Shown here in pieces: positions 21,193 through 32,484 of a DNA stretch of 64,000 bases (positions are counted from its first letter, which is position 1; every line of letters starts with the position of its first letter). The DNA is from Alligator mississippiensis. Taxonomy: Eukaryota > Chordata > Crocodylia > Alligatoridae. The position numbers and the translations under genes are program-made. The notes beneath the pieces were generated by a model that ran no database searches, had not been told where the DNA came from, and saw nothing but the letters and a program-made list of their open reading frames with translations. Location of the stretch: contig NC_081824.1 in assembly GCF_030867095.1 (NCBI RefSeq), positions 118,428,162-118,492,161 on the forward strand, written 5' to 3'.

Positions 21193-21254
21193 GTTAGACT
21201 AACCTGCAAAGATTGAATCAATTCAGGCTTAGACTTTTTGACAATCTGTCCCTA
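21193..21254. repeat. Family G MITE fragment
   Basis: GTTAGACTAACCTGCAAAGA, TTGAATCAATTCAGGCTT and TTGACAATCTGTCCCTAG match 12910-12967. It abuts a GT/G-run (21167-21192) and lacks its left end. Confidence 0.6.
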
Positions 21255-22497
21255 GCCCAGCTGACCACTTAGTAGATCAACCAACAAGGCTGTTGCAATG
21301 GTAAGGGTTGCTGCTGTCATGACGCTGAGCAATGTACAGGAAATTATTGATGGGTTTGTATAGATAGAATTCCCAAATTGTACAGGGGCTAGTTATGGGA
21401 CCAACAAGTCTATACTTTGCCCTCACACCAATTTCAGATTTCATCAACAGAAAAAGAATATTTCTTCATAGGTCTTTCAGGCTAGGTTGAGTATGTGGAG
21501 TGTTCACTAATATTAATGTGGGGTAATCTGAGAAGATCTACAATAACAAAGTCTTCAGAAACTCTGGCCTGTTGTCTTCAGTGAGAAATGGAACTTTTGC
21601 TTTGATGATCTGTATTGACTGTCAGAATAGGGTAGTATCCCAGTCTTGGTAAAGGCAAGCCCATGTTATATGCTTCTTACTAAGAACCGTTCCCCCTTCT
21701 TGGAGAAACAAGGCAATATCACTGGACAAATACTTTATATGACAACAAAATAATCTCTTTATCCATACTGTTATCCAGAGGTAGTATCTCCTTGGAAATA
21801 TCAGAAGCAAACCCACAAAGAGATGCCCAATAGAAACTGTGTGTTAACATTTTCCCACCAAAGTAACCCTACCTATAGAGAGTAAGATTCTCTGACCTGT
21901 TCCAGCAGACTGGTAACCTGTGTCCCAATCGATCCTGTCCCAATCAATCTTCTTCATGTTCTCGGAAGCTGTATTGTCACTTGAGCTCAGAAACCTGAAT
22001 CCCTGGTACTTTTGTGGAGACTCATTCCAGTCTTTGGGACTGTTACATTAGTCTGGATTGTCCTGCTGGCCCCAAGCTGCTTTCTGTCTCTCTGTTGTAG
22101 CCATCTAGCACACACCAAAACTTCCTGCACTGCAACAGCATGCTTATTATCTGCTTTCCCCCAGGCCAGGTGACTGGCCCAGAGTCACCCAGGGAACCCA
22201 ACACTGTTTTTCTTCCAACTCTAGGCTCTCTGGCTCAGATAGATGGGCACTGCCCTGGAAGGGAGGGGGGCCTTGGGCTCTTCCTCTGCCCTCAGTGGGT
22301 GTACCCATAGCGTATTGCCCCCAGAAGCTCTCCCACTGCTTCTACAGAAGTTCTCACACAATCCTGGTGACATACTAAGGAGGGGAGTGGGGTGAAGGGT
22401 GAGACATTAGTGAGATCCTGGGCACAGAAGCAAGAAGGTAGATTTTAAGAAATGAGCCAAGGTGGTGAAAATGTGGCTGGAATTGCAGATATGGGAT
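21255..22497. other. Intron 1, no gene recognised
   Basis: Ordinary sequence. At 22160-22230 AGGTGACTGGCCCAGAGTCA is a weak MIR-like trace; too decayed to call. Confidence 0.3.
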
Positions 22498-23776
22498 TGT
22501 CACGACAGGGTCCTCGCAGAGGGCTGTGATCTCCTTAAGGTCCCTCGCTCCGTGTCAGGCCAGCCCAAGACACCCTCTAGTTCTCGCCCGCCACGTCTTT
22601 GATGGTAAATATAATGATGGGAGGCTGCCTTGTGTTTTCCCTGGGCACGGCTACTCGGGACCTCTGTCCCCGCGGTTCTTCCGGACCCCCTGGGGGTCTC
22701 CCGATATGGTGGGTGTTCCCCAGACACCCTAGCCTTGTGGGCTATGCATGGCTCCTACCAACCCCTAATACCACACCCCAAGCCTCGCAGATGTGATAGA
22801 CGTTGTCGGGTCTGTACACCCACTTCCTGGGCCTCCTCTAAAAGTGTAGCCCACGCTGGGCTCCCTCTCTCGTGCCCAGCCTCTTGCTGGGACTCTCTAG
22901 CGGGCCTCCGGTCCTATGGGCCAACCGCACGGGCACCCTCTCTGACCCTGGCTCACCGCACTGCTACTCCCTGTCTTCTCGGGGCAACCGCAGCGCCCTG
23001 CCTTGGTCCGAGGGGTGTTACCGCACTAGCCTGCGGCCGGGCTCGCTATGCCCGTCTTGGGCTTCTCAGTAATTGCCCCTCTCTCTAGGGCTCCTCAGTA
23101 TGGCGCTCCCCCCTCTTTGGGGCTCGCCGTGCCCACTCTGGGCTACTCAATAATACCGCCCCTTTCCCGGGGCCGGGGTCTGTGTTCCCCCACACGCAAT
23201 CCGGGGTCTAGGTCCCCGTCCGTAACCTACGGGTTGCGCCTGCGACCCACTGGCCGCGCTCCTCGCCGCCAGTTGCTCACGCACTGGCGTGTGAGCTGCG
23301 CCTTCCCCGGCGCTATGCAAATAATACGCCCTCTTGGCGCTAGGGCACCCCACACTCTCTGGGGTCCCTGTGATTGAGGCCTCCTCCAACCCCTACAGCC
23401 TCACCCAAGCCTCCGGGTGTAATAACACAAACACAAAGCAAAACCACAAGCCTCTAGGCTGTAACATAACCACAAGCTGCATGGCCATAACTCATTATCA
23501 TAGCTCGAGCCTCCAGGGCTATCATGAGCTGTACTTGCAACTCAGGCTCCTTCCCAGATCTCAGCTGAGGGAGCTTCTGCCTCTCTGGCTGCTGGCAGAG
23601 AACTGCCAGCCTGGCTTCGGCCCTGGGCTTTATAAGGGCCAGGCCCTGCCCCCTACAGGCAGCTGGCTCCCCTTAGTTGCTCCGGCAACCCACAGCTGTG
23701 CTCAATTAGCTCTGCCAGGGCTCTCTCCCTGGCAGTTTCTCCTCTCTAGGAGCAGGCACTAAGGTGCCCTGCGACA
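22498..23776 (-). mobile_element. Probable solo LTR (1279 bp), minus orientation
   Basis: The sequence is flanked by the 5-bp repeat GGGAT at 22493-22497 and 23777-23781. Read on the minus strand it begins TGTCGCAGGGCACC and ends CCCTGTCGTGACA, i.e. TG...CA with inverted ends. On that strand a TATA-like TTATAAAG sits at 23635-23628, about 140 bases from the 5' end. The 3' two thirds are GC-rich with reiterated GGGCTTCTCAGTAA and GGGGCTCGC-like motifs (23050-23160). No polyadenylation signal AATAAA is visible. A retroviral-type or Gypsy-type LTR fits best. A TIR transposon with a 5-bp duplication is the alternative. No internal coding sequence is present. Confidence 0.68.
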
Positions 23777-23789
23777 GGGATTCACTTAT

Positions 23790-25300
23790 AAATTTAGAGT
23801 TGTTTTGCTAATGAAGTACTTATTTCCTTCTCTGAATAGGTCACTTAAAAGAATCCCCATTTGATTAATTCATCATTTATCTAAAACCATTCCTCTGGCA
23901 TTTAATTTTTCAAATGAGTTATCTCTCTTGCATAAAGCTCTGGGATACTTTCTGCTTTCTCTTTAGACTTTGAAAAGCAAGTAATTTGATTTTATACCAT
24001 GTAGACTTTCAAATGTATCTTTGTCTCTTCTGTTTCCTGGATTCCTTTGGTTTTGTTGTCTTAGAGGTAGGTCATAAACAGTTGATGCTGCCTGTTCATA
24101 CTGTAAAAACATGACTGTTAAGGCATCTGCACTAAATGATATATTAGTCACCTTGCATGTTTTTGAAGGCTCTTTCTTTTATAAACAAGATCTTTTTCTG
24201 TTGTATTTGTGAATGGTTTCACTGGTTATATTGGATTAGTATGTCCCAGCACCTAGTGATACAATCAAAGAGGTAAGATATCAGCAAACCTTTCCTTTAG
24301 AGAACTCCATCTTGAAGCTGGCTTGTGCAGTGATGGCAAAATTTGCATCTAGAATTGTATATGAAGTTGGATGTGGAAGGAAAAGAAGGTTGATGCTAAT
24401 TAAAGTTCATTGCAGTTGGTGGCATGCTTATGTTTTCACTCCCCTCATAGTATGGAAATAACTCTTCTATAGTTATGACCTGTTAATGAAAGTCTTTCTT
24501 CCCATTTTTGTTTGGTCTCACTGCTGTGATTCATTCCATTTACCTGTCTCACTTAAAAAAAAAACCAAGGTAGGTCTCTCCAGTTCTGTGTTCTCTTGGT
24601 TTCCCTTCTACTTAGTCATCCTTTATGACTGCTGCTAACTTACTTTGGGCCAATTCCCCTCCTCTATGGATGAAGTTCTCAGCTCTCTGATCTTTCTGTC
24701 TCTCTGTTAGTCATCCTTCTTTCTTTTAACCTTGATTTTTGTAAACCTATTAATAATATTAAACTTAATTAGTAGTATTTTCTTACTACTAGTTTCACAA
24801 CTCTGTTCTCTTTGTCTGGGTGAATTCTAATCTCTCCAGAGTCCAGCTTGTGTATGATGTAGCTGTGTGACTTTGCATGTGTAACAAAGTGTGATCACAT
24901 CCTTCCCATGCAGTTTCACTGATTTACCACTTGTACATTTAAGACTGTGTTGATTTATGAATCCTCTGCATCTCATAGGTTAATTTCTCTGTTATGCCTA
25001 AATGTCATTGCTCATTTACAAATGGTCTACTTCTGTCCTTCCATATGATTACACAGCTACTAATGTGAGAACATTTTCTTTTGCAATTCCCATAATCAAT
25101 GAATGCCTGCCTGTATCCCTGAATCTTGTCACTTCTCACTAAAATCTAACCTACAAACATCTTTCCTCTCTTCCTTTTTATCTCTACTTTTTAATTCTGT
25201 ACTTTGTTTTGAGTCATTAGCTCAGAGTTGCTATAGAAATTGTGTTTCTAAAGTATGTGTTCTACTTCCATTAACATGTAGGCAGCAGTGCATGAAATCG
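23790..25300. other. Intron 1, AT-rich, nothing recognised
   Basis: AT- and T/C-rich sequence with no resolved repeat or conserved coding block. Confidence 0.35.
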
Positions 25301-25308
25301 TACATCTC

Positions 25309-25855
25309 GGGTGCGTTTACATGTGCAATTAATGTGAAGCAGTAAACTCCAGAGTTTGATGATTGAGTGACTGAATCACTCTGGAGTTTATTGCTCCAGA
25401 GTTTATTGTGCCAGGGTGTATCATTTGAATGTGCACCCAGGAGCAATAAACTCTGGAGAAATAAACTTCTGAATTTATTGCTATTTGAACATACACCTGG
25501 GATCACAGCACATTGAGCTGGGTTGGAGCAGCCCCAGGTAGCAGGGGACCCAAAGGGTTATCCTGCCAGCCTGGGCTATTCCCCCTGGCTCAACAGGCTG
25601 CAGAGGGGCTGGCTGGGGCAGGAGGGTGCTTCATCATGAAGTTAGCTGACAGGTAGCCCCTGAACCAAAGCACCTTTGTGCCCCAGATACCTGGGGCAGC
25701 ATTTACATGTGCGCTGTTGTGGAGTTTTTTACTCCACAGAAAGATAGTACTAGTACAAGTACTATCCTGCTGCAGAGTAAATTAGTTTACTCTAACCTAA
25801 TAGGGGTGCACATGTAGATTCTGAGACATTTACTGCTCAGTGAACATCTTGTGTA
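25309..25855. mobile_element. hAT-like 'CTACAC' family A copy
   Basis: It begins GGGTGCGTTTACATGTGCAA and ends near CTTGTGTAGGCGTGCTCC. The inner repeats of CTCCAGAGTTTATTGCTCC type occur several times at 25345-25475, and AGTACTAGTACAAGTACTAT at 25747 corresponds to the TACAAGTACT segment of the copy at 13375. The GC-rich middle is shared (AGCACATTGAGCTGGGTTGG against ATGTTGAACCAGGTTGG at 13486). No target duplication seen. Confidence 0.55.
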
Positions 25856-25869
25856 GGCGTGCTCCTTTT

Positions 25870-26990
25870 GTTCTCCTTTCTGTAATATAGGTATGTTGTG
25901 ACAAAAGGTCCAGCAGAGATGTTTATTCTTGGTGGGATATTGATAACCTTGTGTGGGATGATTTGCCATAGAACAATCTTTCAGCTTTATTGTTCTGAAA
26001 CTGGTTACCTGGAACATCATGGATTTGCTTTGGATAATCCTAATGTTAATTAAGATAATATTCTTCTCACCTCCCCCACTTAGAACTAATAAAGGACAGT
26101 CTGCAGAATTAATAAAGGACAATCTCAGGATCTATCAGTGGTTTAGATATAGGGGTTGGGAGAACTGGGGCTATTTTGGCACATGGTCAAGTCCTGCTGC
26201 CCTAGGATATGAAGGATATATAAAGGATATGAAGCAACTTCACAGAGGGAACCTTGAAGTCTTTCTCCCACTTGAGCATCTCCTATGAATTTGACCGTAA
26301 GAGAGGGCAGAGCAGCTCTCATTTCTATGCAGACAGACAAGGAGGACTCACAAACACTTTTACAGATTCCTTTGTCCTCAGAGGGAGCTGTAAATTGGCA
26401 TTTGAGGGTAGGTTTGGATCTGAAGCAGGACTTCCTGGTTGGTAATGAAGTTATTAAACTGCTGTAACCAGTGCCATATAACAAGATCTGTATTAGGGGT
26501 AGAGGAAGATTTGGTTTGGTTTCCATTTCCCCATCTCTTATTCACCATAAATACACAGACAGCTCAGAGATTCAGTCACTCAGTAATCAAGCATGCCAGC
26601 CCAAGAAGTTTCCTTTTATCATTTTTTTAATTCTCTCACAACCTATCCTTCCGTAGTTGTTGAAAATTTTCAGTAACTGAAACTGATCTTAAAACAAATA
26701 AATGCTTATCTAAATCCCAGTTAATCCAGAGGGCAGGAGTTTGTTATACTTAAAGTGCATACAACCTCAAATGACTTTAGTTAATAGTTGACTCATGTAC
26801 TGAAGCATGAAAGTTTATATACCTTATGTCCTTTTTATCTTGTCAAAAATAGTAAATTCTTGCAATTCAAATAAATCTTTCATTCACTGTGCTAAAGTCT
26901 TAGCTAAAATATGTCTTGTGGTAATGTCATGGACTAATTGTGCACTGTAAATGTACTTGCTGTTCAGCAGTGTTTATCATTTGGCGTTGT
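25870..26990. other. Intron 1, nothing recognised
   Basis: Ordinary intron sequence without a resolved element. Confidence 0.3.
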
Positions 26991-26998
26991 TTGGATAG

Positions 26999-27635
26999 TA
27001 GGCCTGTGCGAAGCAGCAAGTATTCGCTTCGGATTCAGATTTGGCTGATTCGGAGGGACAGTAATTCAATTCGGAGATTCAAATCACTGTCCCAATTCAA
27101 TTTGGCCGAATAGGATCCCAAGATTCAGCACTGCTTCAGAGATGCAGCCATGGACTAAACAGGCAGTAGTCCTCATCAGACTGGACACAGCTGCCTTCAG
27201 TTGGAAAGCCTGTTGTGATGGGCAGAGTGGGGAGGGAAAGGGCATGGGGAATGGGGGGAATTGGGGCTGGGGCTGGGACAAGCTGCCCAGCCGGGGCGGG
27301 GAGGTGCAGAACTCGGGGAGGGGAATGGGGGGAGTGGGGGATGCGGGCACAGCAGCGCTGGGAGTGGGGGCAATGCCCTGCTGCTGCTTGCCCAGCCAGG
27401 GCGGGGAGGGGGATGATGCAGGCGCGGCTCACTCTGGGCGGAAGGGGGCAAGCAGCAGCAGGGCATAGCCTACTCTATCAGAGCTGAATCTTTTCCAAAT
27501 CGATCCAGAGGCTTCCAATTCAATTCAGACCTTTTAATTGGTCTCTCAGTTCAATTTGGATTCGGAGATTTGGCCACCAAATTGGGCCGAATCTCCTCTG
27601 AATCGAATCAGATACCGAACCTTCACACAGCCGTA
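26999..27635. mobile_element. hAT-type non-autonomous transposon (637 bp)
   Basis: The duplication TTGGATAG at 26991-26998 and 27636-27643 is perfect. The left end is TAGGCCTGTGCGAAG and the reverse complement of the right end is TACGGCTGTGTGAAG. Inside the ends, both arms carry reiterated GATTCGGA/AATTCAATTTGG motifs in inverted order. The centre (27225-27470) is a GC-rich core with GGGGAATGGGGGGA-type repeats. No transposase. Confidence 0.85.
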
Positions 27636-27649
27636 TTGGATAGCTTCTT

Positions 27650-28357
27650 TTTCTCTCCTCTGCTGTACTCCAGCATTATAAAACTGTACTTTAGTTTTTT
27701 TCAGGAATGGTTTAAATTACTGAAGGTAATTATATAGAACAAGAACTCTACTGATATGGGGAATTATCCTATTCAATGGCAGGTAGATTTACCCTGAGAA
27801 TTTGAGTCTGAGGCAAGTCTACAGGCTGTCTGTATTTCACTCAATCTCTTTCCATAATAGTAGAACACAGCACTTAATGGGAAATTAAAAAAAATAAATT
27901 TCATATGTTCAGTAAGTTTTTCTGTTATAAGAAAAATAAACACTTCCATACAATGCATAGATAATTGAAGGAACCAATTGTTACAAGATAAAATTTAACC
28001 AAGCATCAAGTCCAATTAAGAAACAATTAGGAATGAAATGAACAATATTTTCTATATAAATTTGACATGATAATAAGTGTTTGCTACCACCAACTGCCTA
28101 CACTCCAGAAAAGACTTTTCCAGGGCAGGTTATTCTGGATGATGGAATTTATCAAATCTTCTGAAATCACTGGTACCGGACAGTGTTGGAGATGCGATAC
28201 CAAATTAGATGGAACATCAATTTCTTTCAGCATGGCACACCTTAACGTTTATGTTTCAGATTTCCAGCTGCTGTCAGTTCCTGGGATTTTTTAACTCCTA
28301 ATAAACTAAATAATTTCAGGTGTATTTTATCTTGTGTTTTCACTGTACATGCTACAG
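27650..28357. other. End of intron 1
   Basis: AT-rich; holds the branch and acceptor region of exon 2. No repeat recognised. Confidence 0.3.
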
Positions 28358-28477
28358 GTTTTGAATTGTCACTGCTTGGAAAGAACTCTCTGGAGGCTCT
28401 GAGAACGTTGGCATTTTCAGAAAACCCTGGCTTGCAACAGTCTGCTGCACTCTATTACTTACACCTGAGCCAACACT
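28358..28477 (+). CDS. Vac8-like protein, exon 2 (ARM repeat)
   Basis: Residues 76-115. The acceptor is CTACAG at 28352-28357 and the donor GTAAGT starts at 28478. It is 120 nt long and phase 1 at both ends, giving the codon GGT at the junction with exon 1. It reads GFELSLLGKNSLEALRTLAF then SENPGLQQSAALYYLHLSQH. This has the ARM pattern of two hydrophobic helices with a Pro/Gly turn, and matches the first ARM repeat of Vac8 ([23 protein letters not shown] in yeast, from memory) in position and spacing. Confidence 0.83.
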
Positions 28478-28830
28478 GTAAGTTATCCCTATTCAGTGCA
28501 CTTGAAAATTTTCACATAATTTTAACTGACCCAAAAGTACCTTTTTCCAAACTGTTAAACTCCTGAACAAACTTGATATTATTTGAAATGAAAATGCCGT
28601 CATAGCCTCAACCGTGCAGGGTATTCTGTGTAATTCTGTTTCTATGTTATAAGAAGAAAATCATGGTGCCCCTAAAAGAACTCTGGTACTTCTGTAAAAA
28701 ATCATTACATGATGTCACTAGAAACTGTGTGTATGCTGAACCCCCAGAAGTTACACAGCCAAACACACTGGGAGACAGTGGAGAAAACATCCTGCTAGAA
28801 CTGTGGAGCCCTTTCCAGATGATAGAGAAT

Positions 28831-28989
28831 CAGGAGTGGATTTAGGTGCAAGCTAAGTAAGCTACAACATAGGGCCTCACATTATGAGGGGACTCCTTTC
28901 TGTTAGAATAATATACTTTTTTGGTAATGCTATGGGGCCTCTTAAGTTTAACATAATTTAGGGCCCCAGCATGTCATAATCCAGCCCTG
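28831..28989. mobile_element. Short hAT-type MITE (159 bp)
   Basis: The left end CAGGAGTGGATTTAGG and the reverse complement of the right end CAGGGCTGGATTATGAC form an inverted repeat. The flanks TAGAGAAT (28823-28830) and TAGGGAAC (28990-28997) match at 6 of 8 positions, fitting an old 8-bp duplication. The body contains GGGCCTC and its inverse GGGCCCC. Confidence 0.65.
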
Positions 28990-29249
28990 TAGGGAACATT
29001 CAGAAGCAAGACAATCCACGCTTGCTCCACAGAAGCAGATGGGATAGCCCATGGACAGGAAACAAGAGGCAGCAGAGGACTGCTGGCCCAAAGCTGCATA
29101 CTGAGGCTTCTCAGTACATCAATAGGAAGGGAACCCAGAATTTTGAGTAGTGCTTATGAAAGCATGGCAAGGGAAGCTATTCAGAAATTATAAGCAATGA
29201 GGGAACAGCAGAGGGAAAAACAGTAGGCAAATATTTTTTTCTACACAGT

Positions 29250-30185
29250 GGGTGTGTCTACATAAAACACTTTACTGCACAGTAGATTAGTCTACTGCTC
29301 AGTAAAGCTTCACTGTCTACATGTGCATACACTTACTGCACAGTACATTATTCTACTGTGCAGTTAGCTACTACCTATAAATATAGGCAGTAAATTAACT
29401 GTGCAGTAGATACTATGCAATAAAACATGTGTAGACACTGGCCAGGAGAAAATTTGCTCCCAGTCAGCGTAGCCAGCAGGGAACCACAGGGGTTAGGGAG
29501 CTCTCTGTCTGCGGTCCTGGGGTTGCTCAGCTTCCTGGCTCCCCCCAGGAGCTAGGAGCTCATCAGGGCCAGGATTAGAAAGCTCTCTGCCCCCTGCCCC
29601 TGATACCCACATGGAGTTGGCTGCACCAAGGAGTTAGTGGGTGCTGGGAATCTACGCAGAGCTGGCTGCTCTGCGGGGCAGGTGAGGGCTGGATTTCCAG
29701 CCCCCACATCCATCCCTGGACCAGCCAGCTTCATGCCGAGCAGAGCAGCTGCCAACAAGCCCCATGCCCTGCCTACCCTGCAGGAGGCTTACCCTCAGCT
29801 GCACCACACCCCAGACAGCTCCCAGCAAATGTCCTGCTTGGCAGGGGATTGCTAGCAGCTGTGTGTCTGAATGTCTATGGGGCCAGGAGAGCTCTGCCTA
29901 CTGCAGAGGCAGCTCTCTCCTGGCTCTGTGCGCATCAGGTCCCCTCCTAATGTTCAGGGGGCCAGGAGACAGCTGCCGCTAGCTGGGCTAGCATGGGCAG
30001 TGGGAGTTGGGGGGTGCTGGCTGCTGCAGGAAGGCAGAGCAGAGTATGGGGCTACTCCCACTGGGAAAAAATCTGTTCCCAAAAGAGAGCACATGTAGAC
30101 ATGCTCCCCTGTAGGCTTACTGAGCAGTATTTTTACTGTGCAGTAAACCTACTTTGAATTAATAGCACATGTAGATGTGCCCAGT
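29250..30185. mobile_element. hAT-like 'CTACAC' family B element
   Basis: The left end CAGTGGGTGTGTCTAC (29247) and the reverse complement of the right end CACTGGGCACATCTAC (30184) are a 16-bp inverted repeat. Subterminal TACTGCACAGTAGATTA and ACTGTGCAGTAAAC motifs repeat on both sides. The core 29450-30040 is GC-rich. No clean target duplication. Confidence 0.65.
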
Positions 30186-30575
30186 GAGTATTCAATGGTT
30201 TGTACATTAGAAAATGAATCAGCTTTTCCTCTGGTTTAAACCTGTGCAGCTTCTTGATTAAACAGCATTACATCTACACTTGGAGACTTGGCTTGATTTC
30301 ATTACAGTTTAGGTGCTTCTTATCATTGAAGACTGGACACACTAAAATCTGACAGGGGGCAGAAGAGCTTCTTCGGTTTCTAGGTGTTGAAAGGTATAGT
30401 ATCCAGTTATTAAAAGCGAGAGTGAGAATATTAGCTGGCTCTTTCAGTGGCACTGGAATCTGATTGAAGTGGAACAGCACCGTACTTGACTATGGTCACA
30501 TCTCAGGCCTAATCATAAGCCACTTCTCAGACCTAAGAGACACTGCAGTGAATGCATTTCCTTTAATTTATGCAG

Positions 30576-30695
30576 TGATCAGCCAGCTGACTGAAGAACA
30601 TTTGGAACCTTATTATGCTTTACTACAGTCCAGTGATGTAGAGGTTCAACAGATGTCTTCCTTGTCTCTTGTCAATTTTTTGCTGGAAGGAAACA
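30576..30695 (+). CDS. Vac8-like protein, exon 3 (ARM repeat)
   Basis: Residues 116-155. The acceptor is ATGCAG at 30570-30575 and the donor GTAAGT starts at 30696. It is 120 nt long, phase 1 to phase 1. It reads LISQLTEEHLEPYYALLQSS then DVEVQQMSSLSLVNFLLEGN. LEPYYALLQSSDVEVQ corresponds to the Vac8 stretch around LEPILILLQSQDPQIQ. The same exon size and phase as its neighbours indicates one ARM unit per exon. Confidence 0.85.
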
Positions 30696-31437
30696 GTAAG
30701 TAATTAACAATTTTCTCCTGTTCTTGGCAAAAGTAGGTATCTCTTTTCATCCAGACTAGATATACAGTTGGAGTAGCTGACCTGGCCCTGCCTTCTCATT
30801 GCCTAATTGAGAGGCCCTCCAGCTGTTGTTTCAACAACAAATAAAGTGTTTAGAATCTGACTTTTATACAGTGCTTGTTTGTCACTTTGAAATAACTGGA
30901 TCTAGGTTTCACATTACTTAGAGAAAAGGGTGATTTATTTTTGTAAAGGTCACTTATTTTTGTGGTTAACAGAATGGCTTCACCCTGCCAAGACCATGGA
31001 CCTCTGAGATGACACTGCAAGTCAAGGTCTTTCTATTTCCTGTGACAGCAGGCAAAACTTTCATCGAGAGGGTGGAGCAGTTCATGTTATCCTTCTAGGT
31101 GGTTATGCCACAGTAGACTTTCCACCACAAGAGAGCTTCAAAAAGAATGTAACTCCTTATTCTTTGGGGATATACTATAAACAGAGTAAGATGAGTAATA
31201 AGAAGTATCGAGTTTAATTAGAATCTATAATCTACAGCAACAGGATTATATAAAGTTAAATAGCAAGAAAATCTAAAAAAATTACTCTGTTAAGTTTGTT
31301 CTTGAATTAAGCCATTCTAGCCATATGCATCTTGTTGAATGCAAGATACATTTTGCATTGTGATATAAACTCCAAAGTATACTTTTTGCATGGCTAGGAT
31401 GTATTAGCTATTCACTGTTGTATTTATTTGTGAATAG
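30696..31437. other. Intron 3 of the Vac8-like gene
   Basis: 742 bp, no repeat resolved. Confidence 0.4.
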
Positions 31438-31557
31438 TAAACAGAGACCTAGTTGTCCAAATGGGTTTACTCGAGCTAATTCTGGAGCTTCTTGAGTTGG
31501 GGGATTCCACTGTCCAGTGTAACTCCTGCGCCTGCATAATGACCTTGGCTGCCTCAG
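31438..31557 (+). CDS. Vac8-like protein, exon 4 (ARM repeat)
   Basis: Residues 156-195. The acceptor is GAATAG at 31432-31437 and the donor GTGAGC starts at 31558. It is 120 nt long, phase 1 to phase 1. It reads INRDLVVQMGLLELILELLE then LGDSTVQCNSCACIMTLAAS. The VQCN tetrapeptide and the following cysteine-rich helix match the Vac8 repeat with VQCNAVGCITNLA. Only 742 bp separate it from exon 3, the shortest intron of the gene. Confidence 0.84.
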
Positions 31558-31639
31558 GTGAGCATGAATCATTTTTGCTTTATTCACTGTAATGAACAAA
31601 TTCAGCACTTGTATCACACGCCTACATGTGAAATAGCCT

Positions 31640-32270
31640 TCAGTTCTGTGCAGTCATGCGATGCATTAGAAAGTTCCAGTATTGACCCATCGATAAATTC
31701 AGTCTCTTGACACGTAAGGTTAATTCTCTGAGCAACAGGGAAGGAATCATGAAATCCATCCCTGTCAAAAATGTATTAAGTGCCACCTTAAAATCTATTA
31801 GGTTTTCTGCCCCCACTATTCCTATTGAAATGCAGTCCCATAACTCCACTGCTCTGGTAATTAGAAACCTTCTAATTTCCAGCCTAAATTTAATTCGTGG
31901 CCACATTATACCCATTTGTTCTTATGATGTTATCTTCTTGCTTCATGGTTCTGTTCCCTCTCTGCTGTTAATCCCCTGTCCAAAATATACATCTAGACAG
32001 CAATCATAGACCCTTTCACCCTCCATTTTTAGGCTAAACCAGGGCTGTCCAACTGGTGACCTGCGGGCTGCATGCAGCCTAAAAGGGTTAATCCTAGCAG
32101 CCCTTCTTTGCATCTGCTCCAAACTAAATTTTCGTCATTGAAAATGGATGACCAGAATTGCATGCTTTCCATATGACATCCCACATTATTTTTGCTTCCC
32201 CATCTCAGTTAAATATAGGACCTGTTGCATCTTATCATCACATTTAACTTTTTCATAACTACATGACATT
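31640..32270 (-). mobile_element. Decayed CR1-type LINE fragment
   Basis: The minus strand holds a CR1-like 3' ORF2 tail in pieces: LEQMQRRA-like sequence near 32110 and, near 31830, a stretch resembling the 'F..RAVELWN' motif (FLITRAVELWDCISIG). A 50-bp block CAGGGCTGTCCAACTGGTGA at 32040-32090, resembling the 5' end of another hAT family, interrupts it. Confidence 0.45.
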
Positions 32271-32484
32271 GGTGGCTCAGTCATCCTGTGATTGGCTAGT
32301 ACACCTTTGCCTTTCTTCTCCTCAGTTTTTTTCTAACTGAGGAATCCCCAGTTTTATTAAAATGGTTAGAACTTCAGAAAACATGACATGAGGAGAGGTT
32401 GGAAGAACTGAAGTTATTTAGTCTGGAGAAGAGACTACTGAGGGAGTACTTGATAACAGTCTTCAACTACAAAAGAGGGTTATT

